DNA from: Planctomycetota bacterium
Lineage (GTDB): Bacteria; Planctomycetota; Phycisphaerae; WQYP01
Length of the DNA: 64,000 nt
Direction: 5' to 3'
NCBI GenBank assembly: GCA_021827645.1
Contig: JAKAVA010000009.1
Coordinates: 27,978 to 91,977, forward strand
Below, one piece after another: positions 9,877-18,422 of the stretch. The notes under the pieces are model-generated. The model worked only from the letters and a program-made list of their open reading frames with translations. It searched no databases and was not told the origin of the DNA. The translations under genes were made by a program, and so were the position numbers. Positions within the stretch are counted from its first letter, which is position 1. Every line of letters starts with the position of its first letter.

Positions 9877-11622
9877 TCAATTTCCCTGTCCGGTCTGGTT
9901 GCCAGTTCCACTCTGCGTCGCCGGGCTTGGAACTCCGGTTTCCATCGTCGCACGGATTAACTTCCGCTGCTGCGGGTCGGTGGCATCGACCTCCGAATTT
10001 CGAATATCCAGTTGGCCGTCGGGCGAAAGAACGACAACATTGATTGAACCGTTGGCGGCTGTCGAAGCGTCAACCAGTTGATAATGGGTATTGAAATTGA
10101 TGACGGTCGGCACGAGATTGCCGGTCTTCGGGTCCACCATCGGGATCGACTGCTTGTTGCCGATGGGCTGACCCGGGGAGACATATTCGCTGGTGACAGC
10201 CCAGACACCATGAACCCATTTGAATATTCTGAAATCGACCTGGTTATTGAATATCTGGCTGCTGATGAGATAGAAGTAAAGGTTTGCGCTCACACGCACA
10301 CGCTTCGACGGAGCACTCCATGGGCCGGTCAGAAAGGGGCGATCAACAATGGAGGGGTCCGTGAGATGAAACCCGACTTTATAAACGGGATTAACCAATT
10401 CCACCCGCATTTCGTAGCGATAGGTTTCGCCGGGGGTAACACTCGTATCATAAAAGCGCAGGGAGACATCCGCATTTTGAGTCGGCGCCGTTTCACCCCC
10501 CAATCCATTAGGAGGCTGAATTCCATTAAAATTATTGAAAGGAGCGGGTGCACCGGATGCGGCCGCCTGTTGCTCCAATCTGGCCTGCTGTTCCGCGAGG
10601 GCCCGCTGCTGCGCTGCCTGCGCCCGCTGCTGTTGCTCCAGCATCCGGCGTTGCTGCTCCCGCAGTATACGCTGAAAATTGGCAGGATTTAAACCCCCGT
10701 TGCCGTTGAACGCATTAGGAGGAATGAAACCGGGAGGACCGCCCGGCTCGCCACCCCCCTGCGGCTGGACCGGCGGAGGAGTGTTCTGCGTCGGGGCCGG
10801 CACCGAAATGCGCTGATGTATTTCCTCAAGAGTATAAAACGCTGGATCAGTAATCTGCTGCTGGGCCGTGCTGATGGCGGACCGCGCCTCAATCCGACCG
10901 TTCGCCCCAAGTGATGTCATGTCAACCGATGGGAGCGGCTGAAGATAGGTACCTTTCACATTCTGCCACGGTCCCCAGGAACCATCGGGCTGGAGGGTCT
11001 CTCGCCGCACCTGAACGCGGTAGAAGATCGCCGGCCGATAAACCGCCGGCAGAGGTTCTTCGTTGTGCATCAATCCCACCCGACTGGCCATCGACTCAAT
11101 CCATTTTTTCGTCGGAAATATCCCGGCAAGTTTTACCCATACCACATCTTTGGTTTTGGTGGACGATAATTCCGCAACTCCACGCCCCTGTATCGCGGCC
11201 GGCGCCTGGAGCGCCGGAACCTGAGGTGCACGAAACACCATGCCGCGGATATGCTGCATTCCTGTGGATTCAATCGTCGCGTTCATTGGAGCAAAACGTG
11301 CGGTGCTCATTGCCATAAGGGTATGAGAAAGAGGATTTTCCTGCGATAACTGAAGCCGAACGACATAGTTTTCGCGATGAATGTGGTGAAATGAAATTTT
11401 TTCCGCCTGCTTCACCTGCTGCCAGAGTCGGTCAACGCCCTGCGATATTTTCGATCCCACTTGCGACGGCGCAACCATCGGCCCTGTACCATTATCCAAA
11501 CGGACGGAATTGGGACTGCCGACAAAATTGTGGTAGGCAATCCAACCCATGAATATCACACCGATGGCAAGCAATGCCTTCTCAACATGCCGTTCCGCAA
11601 ATTCCATCGCTTTGTTTTTCAT
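9877..11622 (-). CDS. Membrane-anchored periplasmic protein at the PilP position of the operon
   Basis: 581 residues. ATG 11622 (MKNKAMEFAERHVEK) is preceded by GAGGA with 9-base spacing, so the upstream in-frame extension is not used. One N-terminal membrane helix (LLAIGVIFMGWIAYHNFV) is followed by a beta-rich periplasmic region (VWVKLAGIFPTKKWIESMASR), a Gln/Arg/Ala-rich coiled coil in the middle (REQQRRMLEQQQRAQAAQQ) and a second beta-rich domain (FYDTSVTPGETYRYEMRVELVNP) near the C-terminus. I do not recognise a named family. Its place between a PilO-like gene and the secretin suggests it links the inner-membrane platform to the secretin. That role is inferred from position. Confidence 0.7.
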   Translation of the reverse strand: MKNKAMEFAERHVEKALLAIGVIFMGWIAYHNFVGSPNSVRLDNGTGPMVAPSQVGSKISQGVDRLWQQVKQAEKISFHHIHRENYVVRLQLSQENPLSHTLMAMSTARFAPMNATIESTGMQHIRGMVFRAPQVPALQAPAAIQGRGVAELSSTKTKDVVWVKLAGIFPTKKWIESMASRVGLMHNEEPLPAVYRPAIFYRVQVRRETLQPDGSWGPWQNVKGTYLQPLPSVDMTSLGANGRIEARSAISTAQQQITDPAFYTLEEIHQRISVPAPTQNTPPPVQPQGGGEPGGPPGFIPPNAFNGNGGLNPANFQRILREQQRRMLEQQQRAQAAQQRALAEQQARLEQQAAASGAPAPFNNFNGIQPPNGLGGETAPTQNADVSLRFYDTSVTPGETYRYEMRVELVNPVYKVGFHLTDPSIVDRPFLTGPWSAPSKRVRVSANLYFYLISSQIFNNQVDFRIFKWVHGVWAVTSEYVSPGQPIGNKQSIPMVDPKTGNLVPTVINFNTHYQLVDASTAANGSINVVVLSPDGQLDIRNSEVDATDPQQRKLIRATMETGVPSPATQSGTGNQTGQGN

Positions 11623-11669
11623 TTCTACACGTCCTCTACGCGGCACCGCCCGCCCGGCGGCGCATCAGT

Positions 11670-13088
11670 CTATTTTCCAGCCGCTGTAAGACCCAATTCC
11701 CGCAGATAATGCCGCGGCATTATTTTCCGGTTCCAACTGCTGAGAAAAATCACCTGCAGAAGGATATCCGCTCTCACCACCGGCGTCTTACCATATACGT
11801 AACCGCTCGTGAGCGCCTGGATTGGATCAACCGTGCGCAGACTCACATTGAGTACGGTATAGCCGATATTTTGATGATAAAGGGCATTGATGAATGCATT
11901 GATGTCGGAAGGCACGATATCGACACTCACGCGCATCATCGTCACCTGAAATTTTTTGTTGCTGGTCAGATGCGTAACCGGGGTTTCCGGCCCGGCATTT
12001 TTGCCGGATGATGACACTGCGATATTCGGCATGGGAGCATTAGACATCGGACCAAACCCAGGTCGGCCACCCTGCATAAAAGGCGGCGGAACGTACTGCG
12101 AGTTCGACGTAGTTGAATGACCGGTGGCGAGAAATAAGCCGCTATCCGGCACGGTTGCGGTGCCCAGATCAGTCGTTGATCCACGACTCGTCCCCGCAGC
12201 ATCAGCGCCGATGCAGATGTGAATCAGGCGTTTAATCGGCGATGTCGCCACATCCATACTTCCGGCATCAAGTTCATTGATCGCATTGACAACGTCCTGC
12301 TGCAGCCAGGAGTCCACAACACCCTGGTAGACCACCGTCGAGTGGGGCAGCGGCTGCCCGCTTTTCAATCCGCTACGCATCTGAAACGACGCTCGATCGG
12401 CATAAATCCGACAGTGGAGGGCGGTATCGTAAACCAGTTTCTGGGTTATCTGCTTGATCAGAGCACGGCGTTGGCTGCGCGGAACCCCGCTTTGGCCGCC
12501 GCTGCCGTTTGAACTCGTGGTCTGCGGCAATGACGCCTCAATGGCACGCAGCCGCTTTTGTACCTCGCGGGCAATAGTACGTTTTGACGGCGGCGATCCG
12601 GCATCCAGTTGCGTAAGCCATGAGTAACTATTGGCTCCCCGAGGGGCAAAGAGTCCCAGGTAGGCACGACGAAAATCTCCGCGGATCACGAGGTTGCGGG
12701 GGATATGGGGGAGTATGTTTCCTCCAAGTCGATGATTGCCCAGGAGCGGAATCACGCGACTGCGCGTCACATAAACCACCCGACCTCGGGCGTTGAGGGC
12801 GGCGTAGAGGCGTTCAATATCCCGAACTTGGGACGCGAGATACTGCTGAACCGTTCTTTTAGCTTTGATGACGGCGGGGACGATCGGACCGTTGAATACC
12901 GGTTCTCCGGGGATATGCACGGTATTGGATGCAAGGCTCTGCGCGGTGATGACTTTGGAAAGTGCTTCGCGCATCTTCTTTTTCAGATGCTTTTCATACT
13001 TACCTATGGGATAGAACATGGCGACAATCGCCAGCAGCACCACGAGCCCACAGATGATCGGAACAATATTGGCCTTGATGAAATTCAT
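11670..13088 (-). CDS. PilO-like inner-membrane protein
   Basis: 472 residues. ATG 13088 (MNFIKANIVPIICG) has GGAG six bases upstream, and the longer in-frame TTG start lacks one. A single N-terminal membrane helix (VPIICGLVVLLAIVAMFYP) leads into a helical stretch (YEKHLKKKMREALSKV) and a large periplasmic part, giving the bitopic layout of PilO. The C-terminal segment (FQVTMMRVSVDIVPSDINAF to VVRADILLQVIFL) resembles the ferredoxin-like fold of PilN/PilO proteins. It is larger than PilO because of long low-complexity inserts. The gene lies 47 bases before the next gene in the transcription direction. Confidence 0.65.
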   Translation of the reverse strand: MNFIKANIVPIICGLVVLLAIVAMFYPIGKYEKHLKKKMREALSKVITAQSLASNTVHIPGEPVFNGPIVPAVIKAKRTVQQYLASQVRDIERLYAALNARGRVVYVTRSRVIPLLGNHRLGGNILPHIPRNLVIRGDFRRAYLGLFAPRGANSYSWLTQLDAGSPPSKRTIAREVQKRLRAIEASLPQTTSSNGSGGQSGVPRSQRRALIKQITQKLVYDTALHCRIYADRASFQMRSGLKSGQPLPHSTVVYQGVVDSWLQQDVVNAINELDAGSMDVATSPIKRLIHICIGADAAGTSRGSTTDLGTATVPDSGLFLATGHSTTSNSQYVPPPFMQGGRPGFGPMSNAPMPNIAVSSSGKNAGPETPVTHLTSNKKFQVTMMRVSVDIVPSDINAFINALYHQNIGYTVLNVSLRTVDPIQALTSGYVYGKTPVVRADILLQVIFLSSWNRKIMPRHYLRELGLTAAGK

Positions 13089-13192
13089 TTCGGTCTCCGT
13101 GATTGCCATCCGGGGCAAAAGTATTGCGCACCGCTGATCTCCAAGCTCTTCGCGTGCGAGCTACCGTTGAACATATCGGCCGTCATTAAAAC

Positions 13193-15310
13193 TCACCGTC
13201 TTAAAACAATCAGTATCTTTAACCGGAATGCCCAAGCCCCATTGAGAGGCTTTCTGGTATCCGGATTAATGATCCCCAGCTTACCGAAGCCTGATTGCCC
13301 GCCGTTAAACACCCGACCGAAGCCTTGGCCATTGTTGCCGCCAAAGCCGGGCAAACCATTGAAATTTTGCATGCCGGGTGGGACAAAGTTGTCCGGAGGC
13401 CCGAAATTATTCTGAAAATTTCCACCATTGCGGGTGCGATGATGCTTGGCTTTGGCCCCGGGCGGCATGAACTTACTCATGAAAACGCTGGCGAAGGGGC
13501 CCATACGACTTCCCCACGGCACAAATCCGGCGGATTCTCCTGCGCCCATCCGGCCGATTTCTCCGTAAGACAGGTCATTACGGGGAATGACGATGTAAAA
13601 CGGCAGTTTTTTGCCGCCTTCCGGCGCGATGCTTCGCAACCGATCTCGAAAATTTTGCAGAACCGCGTAAAGCTCGCTTTGCGAAACCGTCGTGTAGCCA
13701 GTGATGGTCACGGCAAACCCGGGAGCGCCCAAGGATGATTCGGCGCCTGCCGCCGACATCCGCCCGGGCATATAAGGTTGGGACGGCGGCGCCACAGCAC
13801 CTCCGTTATGGTGATGGTGATGCACGCTGAGCATCGGCTCATATTGGCTATCGATGGACTGAATCATAATTCGCGGCGACGTCGACAACGTGGTGGGCGC
13901 GGATTTCAGAGGCTGAGTGGTGGCGACGGTGTTGCCGGCCTGCGGCAGCGCATCATAAAGACAGTTGAGAATCTCGGGCCAAAGGTTGCGATACGACGTG
14001 AGACTTAAAACGGAGCTGATCTTCGCTCGATTTTGAAGATAGGTGTTGCTGATCGAGTTATACGCCTGCTGCCAGGAATTGGCCTTTTCCAATCGTACAT
14101 CATTTAATGTTTGGCGGCTCGGCCGCATGCTCGCGGCGAAACTGCTCGCATCGAGATAATATTTGGCACCCATCAACGCCGTGCCGACAACAAACGCTGC
14201 CGCCGTGGCAACAAACCATGGCGCCTTCTTTTTCCAGAGCATCTGCCGTGCGATTTCCTGCGGCAGCAGGTTGGTATTGATGGTTCCAAGCCCTACTGCC
14301 TGAAGCGCCAAACCATACGCGCCGGCCAGGAGCTGCACCTTGTCACTTAAACCCGCGGCGATGCGAGAATCAGCATCCACTTTGGTGAAATTATCCAACC
14401 GCTGCACATCCATACTCAAATTTTGAGTCAGATATTTCTGCATGTTGGAGAGCTTGAAGCCGCCACCCAAACCAACAACCTGCTCAAGGCGGCTTTCGCG
14501 ATGACTGCTGTTGTAATAGCCGATGGATCGCTGAACCTCCAGCACAACATCAGAAAATGTCGGCCGCATGGACTGATATATTTCGCGGGCATACTTGCTG
14601 GTCGCCGCATTTTTCTTCAGGTTTTCCGCCTTGGTAAACGGAAGTTGAAAATTCTTGGTCAGCGCTTCTGTGAATGTGTTGCCGCCGATATTGATGTTGC
14701 GAAGCCATAGCCGCCCCTGATCCAGAATGATCAGATCGGTATGATCAGCACCAACATCCAGAACGATAACACTCTTATCCGTCCCGCGGCCTTCATACAT
14801 CAGAGCATTACATACTGCCAAGGGCAATATCTGAACGCCGTGGACCGTTATACCTAATGCCCGGAAGTCGGCCAGAAGCTTTGTGACCAGATCGGTTTTT
14901 ATGGCGAAGATGCCGATCTCGACTTCAGGGCTGTCGGTATTGCGAAAGCTGTGATAACCCCAATTGACCTGGTCAAGAGGAAACGGAATCTGCTGAATGG
15001 CTTCAAAACGAACAATGTCGGGTATTTTCCGAGGCTCCACCGGAGGGAGCTTCACGAAGCGTGAAAAACTAGCTGCCCCAGAGGATCCAACAAAAACTTC
15101 CTGCCCCCGTAGAACGTGCTTTTCTAGAAATTTCGAAAGGGTATCCCGGACCGTTTCTTTCTGATCAACATCCGGCTCGGTGAGGAATCGGCTATGCTCG
15201 ATAATCTCAATAGCCTCGAGGAAAACCTTGTCTCCATCGCGGCGCAATTGAACAGCCTTGAGCGCGGTTGTTCCTACATCTATACCCCACGCCAGCTGCG
15301 TTCGCGGCAT
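13193..15310 (-). CDS. PilM-PilN fusion protein (type IV pilus alignment complex)
   Basis: 705 residues. ATG 15310 (MPRTQLAWGIDVGTT) has GGAGG six bases upstream, so the in-frame TTG at 15325 is unlikely. Residues 1 to about 345 are an actin-like ATPase of the FtsA/PilM type, with the phosphate-binding GIDVGTTALKAVQL, a second VIVLDVGADHTDLIIL and VGLGGGFKL. A membrane helix follows (WFVATAAAFVVGTALMGAKYYL, about 365-385), then a coiled coil and a periplasmic domain (VTITGYTTVSQSELYAVLQNF) that fits PilN. In most type IV pilus systems PilM and PilN are separate; here they are one polypeptide. A His-rich stretch (HHHHHN) and a Gly/Asn-rich tail are unusual. Confidence 0.82.
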   Translation of the reverse strand: MPRTQLAWGIDVGTTALKAVQLRRDGDKVFLEAIEIIEHSRFLTEPDVDQKETVRDTLSKFLEKHVLRGQEVFVGSSGAASFSRFVKLPPVEPRKIPDIVRFEAIQQIPFPLDQVNWGYHSFRNTDSPEVEIGIFAIKTDLVTKLLADFRALGITVHGVQILPLAVCNALMYEGRGTDKSVIVLDVGADHTDLIILDQGRLWLRNINIGGNTFTEALTKNFQLPFTKAENLKKNAATSKYAREIYQSMRPTFSDVVLEVQRSIGYYNSSHRESRLEQVVGLGGGFKLSNMQKYLTQNLSMDVQRLDNFTKVDADSRIAAGLSDKVQLLAGAYGLALQAVGLGTINTNLLPQEIARQMLWKKKAPWFVATAAAFVVGTALMGAKYYLDASSFAASMRPSRQTLNDVRLEKANSWQQAYNSISNTYLQNRAKISSVLSLTSYRNLWPEILNCLYDALPQAGNTVATTQPLKSAPTTLSTSPRIMIQSIDSQYEPMLSVHHHHHNGGAVAPPSQPYMPGRMSAAGAESSLGAPGFAVTITGYTTVSQSELYAVLQNFRDRLRSIAPEGGKKLPFYIVIPRNDLSYGEIGRMGAGESAGFVPWGSRMGPFASVFMSKFMPPGAKAKHHRTRNGGNFQNNFGPPDNFVPPGMQNFNGLPGFGGNNGQGFGRVFNGGQSGFGKLGIINPDTRKPLNGAWAFRLKILIVLRR

Positions 15311-15346
15311 AGTAACCTCCGACAAACACGAACCGGCCGTCCTCTG

Positions 15347-15514
15347 CTAAACAAACCACCACGAGGACAGCCTCAAAACTTTTACTTCTCTCTCACTCCG
15401 GGGGGGGTCCATTCGGATTTGCCGATCAGGAACGGATCCCAACCAGATTTTCGATTCGCTTGAGCCGCCGATCTTGGGATTCGCATCCACCCATATGTCA
15501 CCCGCCACCTGCAT
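15347..15514 (-). CDS. Possible small gene (55 codons) ahead of the pilM/N gene
   Basis: Below the usual length cut-off. The frame EMQVAGDIWVDANPKIGGSS...SKIWLGSV reads like real protein, and it stays open upstream of the ATG at 15514 back to a TGA near 15590 (RFITDWPVRELVCLEMQ). It ends 36 bases before the pilM/N start, in the same direction. There is no good Shine-Dalgarno sequence before the ATG. It could be a short first gene of the operon, or the tail of a gene lost upstream. I do not recognise the product. Confidence 0.3.
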   Translation of the reverse strand: MQVAGDIWVDANPKIGGSSESKIWLGSVPDRQIRMDPPRSEREVKVLRLSSWWFV

Positions 15515-15684
15515 CTCAAGGCACACCAGCTCTCGAACCGGCCAGTCGGTAATAAACCGCAGAAACCCAGCCCCGTCAAGCCGACACCGTTTATCTCACC
15601 CAACCTTGTCCCTCACATTGTAACCACAAATTACCCGCGCTGCTTGTCATTTTACAAAGCGAAATTTTCCTTCGCCAAAAGCAG

Positions 15685-18156
15685 TCACGTGGATGACGTT
15701 CGGGCAACGAGTTCCGTTTCAGCAGATCGTAAGCCGTCCGCCGTTGCAACCACTTTAATGATGCCGCCGACCTGCTTAGAACGCACCAACACCATGCAAA
15801 GACCATTGAAGGCGCTTCGGTAGTCTGCCTGATTCGGTTCGTGGCAGGCGGGATCTCCATTGCCGACGCCGGCATTAATCCCCGCTCCCGTGACGTGAAA
15901 CCGCACCTTGTTGTCGGCTGTCGGTACGATACGCCCTTGATCATCAACGACCGATACCGCCACGGGAACGGTATCCTGTCCGTCCGCGCTCAGTATCTGA
16001 CGATCCGGATTCAGCAACAAAGCCGCAGGTTTGCCCGTGGTTTCGATTCGATGGCACGCAATTAAAATGCCTCCCGTATAACCCTTGGCTTCAATATGGC
16101 CGGGCTGATACTGTACATTCCACTGCAGATGCTTCATGGGAGGCATGGATTGACTTCCCTGGCTCACCCCATTGACAAAAAGCTCAATACGCTCGCAGTT
16201 ACTGAAGCACCATATCGAAAGCGACTTTCCTTCACGACCGGGCCAATTCCAATGCGGAAATATATGCACCACCGGCCGATCTCCCCACCATGCCTTATAG
16301 TACATGGCTACGTCTTTCGGAAAGCCACACATATCCAAAGCGCCGAAGTGTGACCCAATACTCGGCCAACTGCAGGGAACCGGCTCTCCCCGGTAATCGA
16401 AACCCGTCCAGATGAAACCGCCAGCCATAAAAGCGTGATCCTTGATCGCTGGCCACGCATGCTCCATCCGATCACTGTAGGAACTGACATGACCCGCCGC
16501 GATATCAGTGACATAAACCCCGCGATCGCTGAACGTATTTCGAATCTCGCTTCCAAACATCGGCTTCTTCGGATAGGTCCGGTGGAATATTCCATAGGAT
16601 TGCGGTGCATAGTTGCACCCCTGAAGGTTCTCAACGGCTTCAAACCCTCTGAGCTTTTTCAAATTTTTCGCATCATTCCACCCTTTTTCAAGCTGGTGGG
16701 GAACGTGCGCGGTCATCGCACAGGTAATGGGCCGCGTTCGATCATACTTGCGCACCGATTTCATGGCCGCTGCAAATACTTTTTCACCATAACGAGTGTC
16801 TTCAACCCGATATTCCTCATTGCACAGGGACCACATGATGATGCTGGGGTGATTTCGATCCCGCAATATCATTTCGTCAATATGCCACAGGTTCTTATAC
16901 GGATCACCCGGAAACGTCTTGGGGCGATAAACATCGCTCAATCGCCGATTTTCGTCCATCACCAAAACGCCAAGCTCATCACAGGCATCGTAATAAGCCG
17001 GTGCCATCAGATCGTGTGAACAGCGCACCGCATTGCAACCGATTTCCTTTAACTTGCGAACGCGCCAATACCAGAGGCTGTCGGGCGCACCGATACCCAC
17101 ACCTACAAAATCCTGGTGATTGCATGTCCCCTTCAGTTCTACATGTTCATCATTGAGGAAGAATCCATGATCCGCCGTGTAGCGCAATGTGCGAATGCCG
17201 AAACGCTGCTGATGCTGATCGATCTGGCGACCACCGCGAAACACCTGCGTGATCAACGTATAAAGATGCGTTTGTTTCAAAGACCAAAGCAAAGCCTGTG
17301 GCAAATGAGCGGCTTGAATGAGCTTGGTCGATTGACCTGCGGGCACCGACCCATCTTTTGACAATCGCGTGACCAAATTCATGCTCGGATCATAAATGCT
17401 GGAAACAACCGTGCCGGCCTGCTCTCGGGCTGAATCATTGACGATTTTTGTTTCAATGGTCAGGTCTGCAGAGGGATTCTGCCGCACATCATGCACCTTA
17501 CTGACCACATAAACACCCCATGGCGCGACATGCAAAGGATCGGCCTTGTTTAACCATACATGCCTGTAGATACCCCCTCCCTCATAAAACCATCCCTCAA
17601 ACCGAGTGGGGTCGACATAGACAGCCAGGATATTGGGGCCGTCAAAAACTGCAGCCTTGGAGATGTCAAACCTGAAAGGCGTGTATCCCCCCCGATGCCG
17701 ACCTAGAAACGTGCCGTTCAGATATACATGGGCATCGCGATAAACACCCTCAAAGTCCAACCAGAGCGATTTGCCTTTGTCGGCTGCGGTCAGATCAAAA
17801 CTCCGGCGATACCAAGCCGGATATACCGGTAAAAATCCGTGATTTTGCACCGCATGGGGGGTGTACTTCCCCTCCACAATGTAATCGTGAGGCAACTGAA
17901 CTGTCCGCCACGATGTATCATCCAAATCAGCCGCGGCTTCGGGTGGGATATCGGATGCCGAAGTGTGCCTCTTCCTCCATATCGCAAGCTTTTGGTCGGC
18001 CGGCTTGAACTTCCAATTAAAATCCATCAGTTCGCGACGGCGCGCGTCGCTTTCGGCAGCGGACGATTCTCTTCCCAAGGCCGGAATCACACCATCGACC
18101 ATGGACGCCGTCGTCGCTGCCGCAAGGCCCGCCTTGATAAAATCCCGTCTCAACAT
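15685..18156 (-). CDS. Glycoside hydrolase family 2 protein (beta-galactosidase-like), exported
   Basis: 823 residues from ATG 18156, with AGGAG ten bases upstream. The N-terminus (LRRDFIKAGLAAATTASM) is a Tat-type signal with RRDF. The order of GH2 domains is clear: a sugar-binding jelly roll (SLWLDFEGVYRDAHVYLNGTFLG, GGYTPFRFDIS), an immunoglobulin-like domain, then a TIM barrel. The barrel has ELKGTCNHQDF, the acid/base glutamate in WSLCNEEY (about residue 445) and the nucleophile glutamate in FGSEIRNTF (about 533). A C-terminal pair of Ig-like domains (PVAVSVVDDQGRIVPTADN) resembles DUF4982-type beta-galactosidases. It likely cleaves terminal beta-galactosides or related residues in the periplasm. 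The gene is divergent from the next glycosidase; exact substrate is unknown. Confidence 0.9.
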   Translation of the reverse strand: MLRRDFIKAGLAAATTASMVDGVIPALGRESSAAESDARRRELMDFNWKFKPADQKLAIWRKRHTSASDIPPEAAADLDDTSWRTVQLPHDYIVEGKYTPHAVQNHGFLPVYPAWYRRSFDLTAADKGKSLWLDFEGVYRDAHVYLNGTFLGRHRGGYTPFRFDISKAAVFDGPNILAVYVDPTRFEGWFYEGGGIYRHVWLNKADPLHVAPWGVYVVSKVHDVRQNPSADLTIETKIVNDSAREQAGTVVSSIYDPSMNLVTRLSKDGSVPAGQSTKLIQAAHLPQALLWSLKQTHLYTLITQVFRGGRQIDQHQQRFGIRTLRYTADHGFFLNDEHVELKGTCNHQDFVGVGIGAPDSLWYWRVRKLKEIGCNAVRCSHDLMAPAYYDACDELGVLVMDENRRLSDVYRPKTFPGDPYKNLWHIDEMILRDRNHPSIIMWSLCNEEYRVEDTRYGEKVFAAAMKSVRKYDRTRPITCAMTAHVPHQLEKGWNDAKNLKKLRGFEAVENLQGCNYAPQSYGIFHRTYPKKPMFGSEIRNTFSDRGVYVTDIAAGHVSSYSDRMEHAWPAIKDHAFMAGGFIWTGFDYRGEPVPCSWPSIGSHFGALDMCGFPKDVAMYYKAWWGDRPVVHIFPHWNWPGREGKSLSIWCFSNCERIELFVNGVSQGSQSMPPMKHLQWNVQYQPGHIEAKGYTGGILIACHRIETTGKPAALLLNPDRQILSADGQDTVPVAVSVVDDQGRIVPTADNKVRFHVTGAGINAGVGNGDPACHEPNQADYRSAFNGLCMVLVRSKQVGGIIKVVATADGLRSAETELVARTSST

Positions 18157-18347
18157 GGTTTTATGACTCCTGATTCAAAAATGCCTGACTTCCGACTCCA
18201 TCCAGCCGCCCCGACATCCGCCAGGCCCGCCCCCGCAGAGAAAATGCGTTGCCGCCAGCTCCGGGCCTGAAACTGGCACTGTGAAATCTGAGTTTAAGGC
18301 TGGAGACATAAAACTGAAAGCGCAGATGCGGAAAGATGAGCGCATGC

Positions 18348-18377
18348 TTGCATTTACATGTGGAATAGGGGTATATT
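18348..18377 (+). promoter_or_regulatory. Candidate promoter of the six-hairpin glycosidase gene
   Basis: TTGCAT (18348-18353) and TATATT (18372-18377) are 18 bases apart, about 45 bases before the start codon at 18423, in the gap between two divergent glycosidase genes. Confidence 0.45.
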
Positions 18378-18422
18378 CCCCGCTTAACGTTTCGTGGTAA
18401 TCTCAAGAGAAGGACGAGAACA

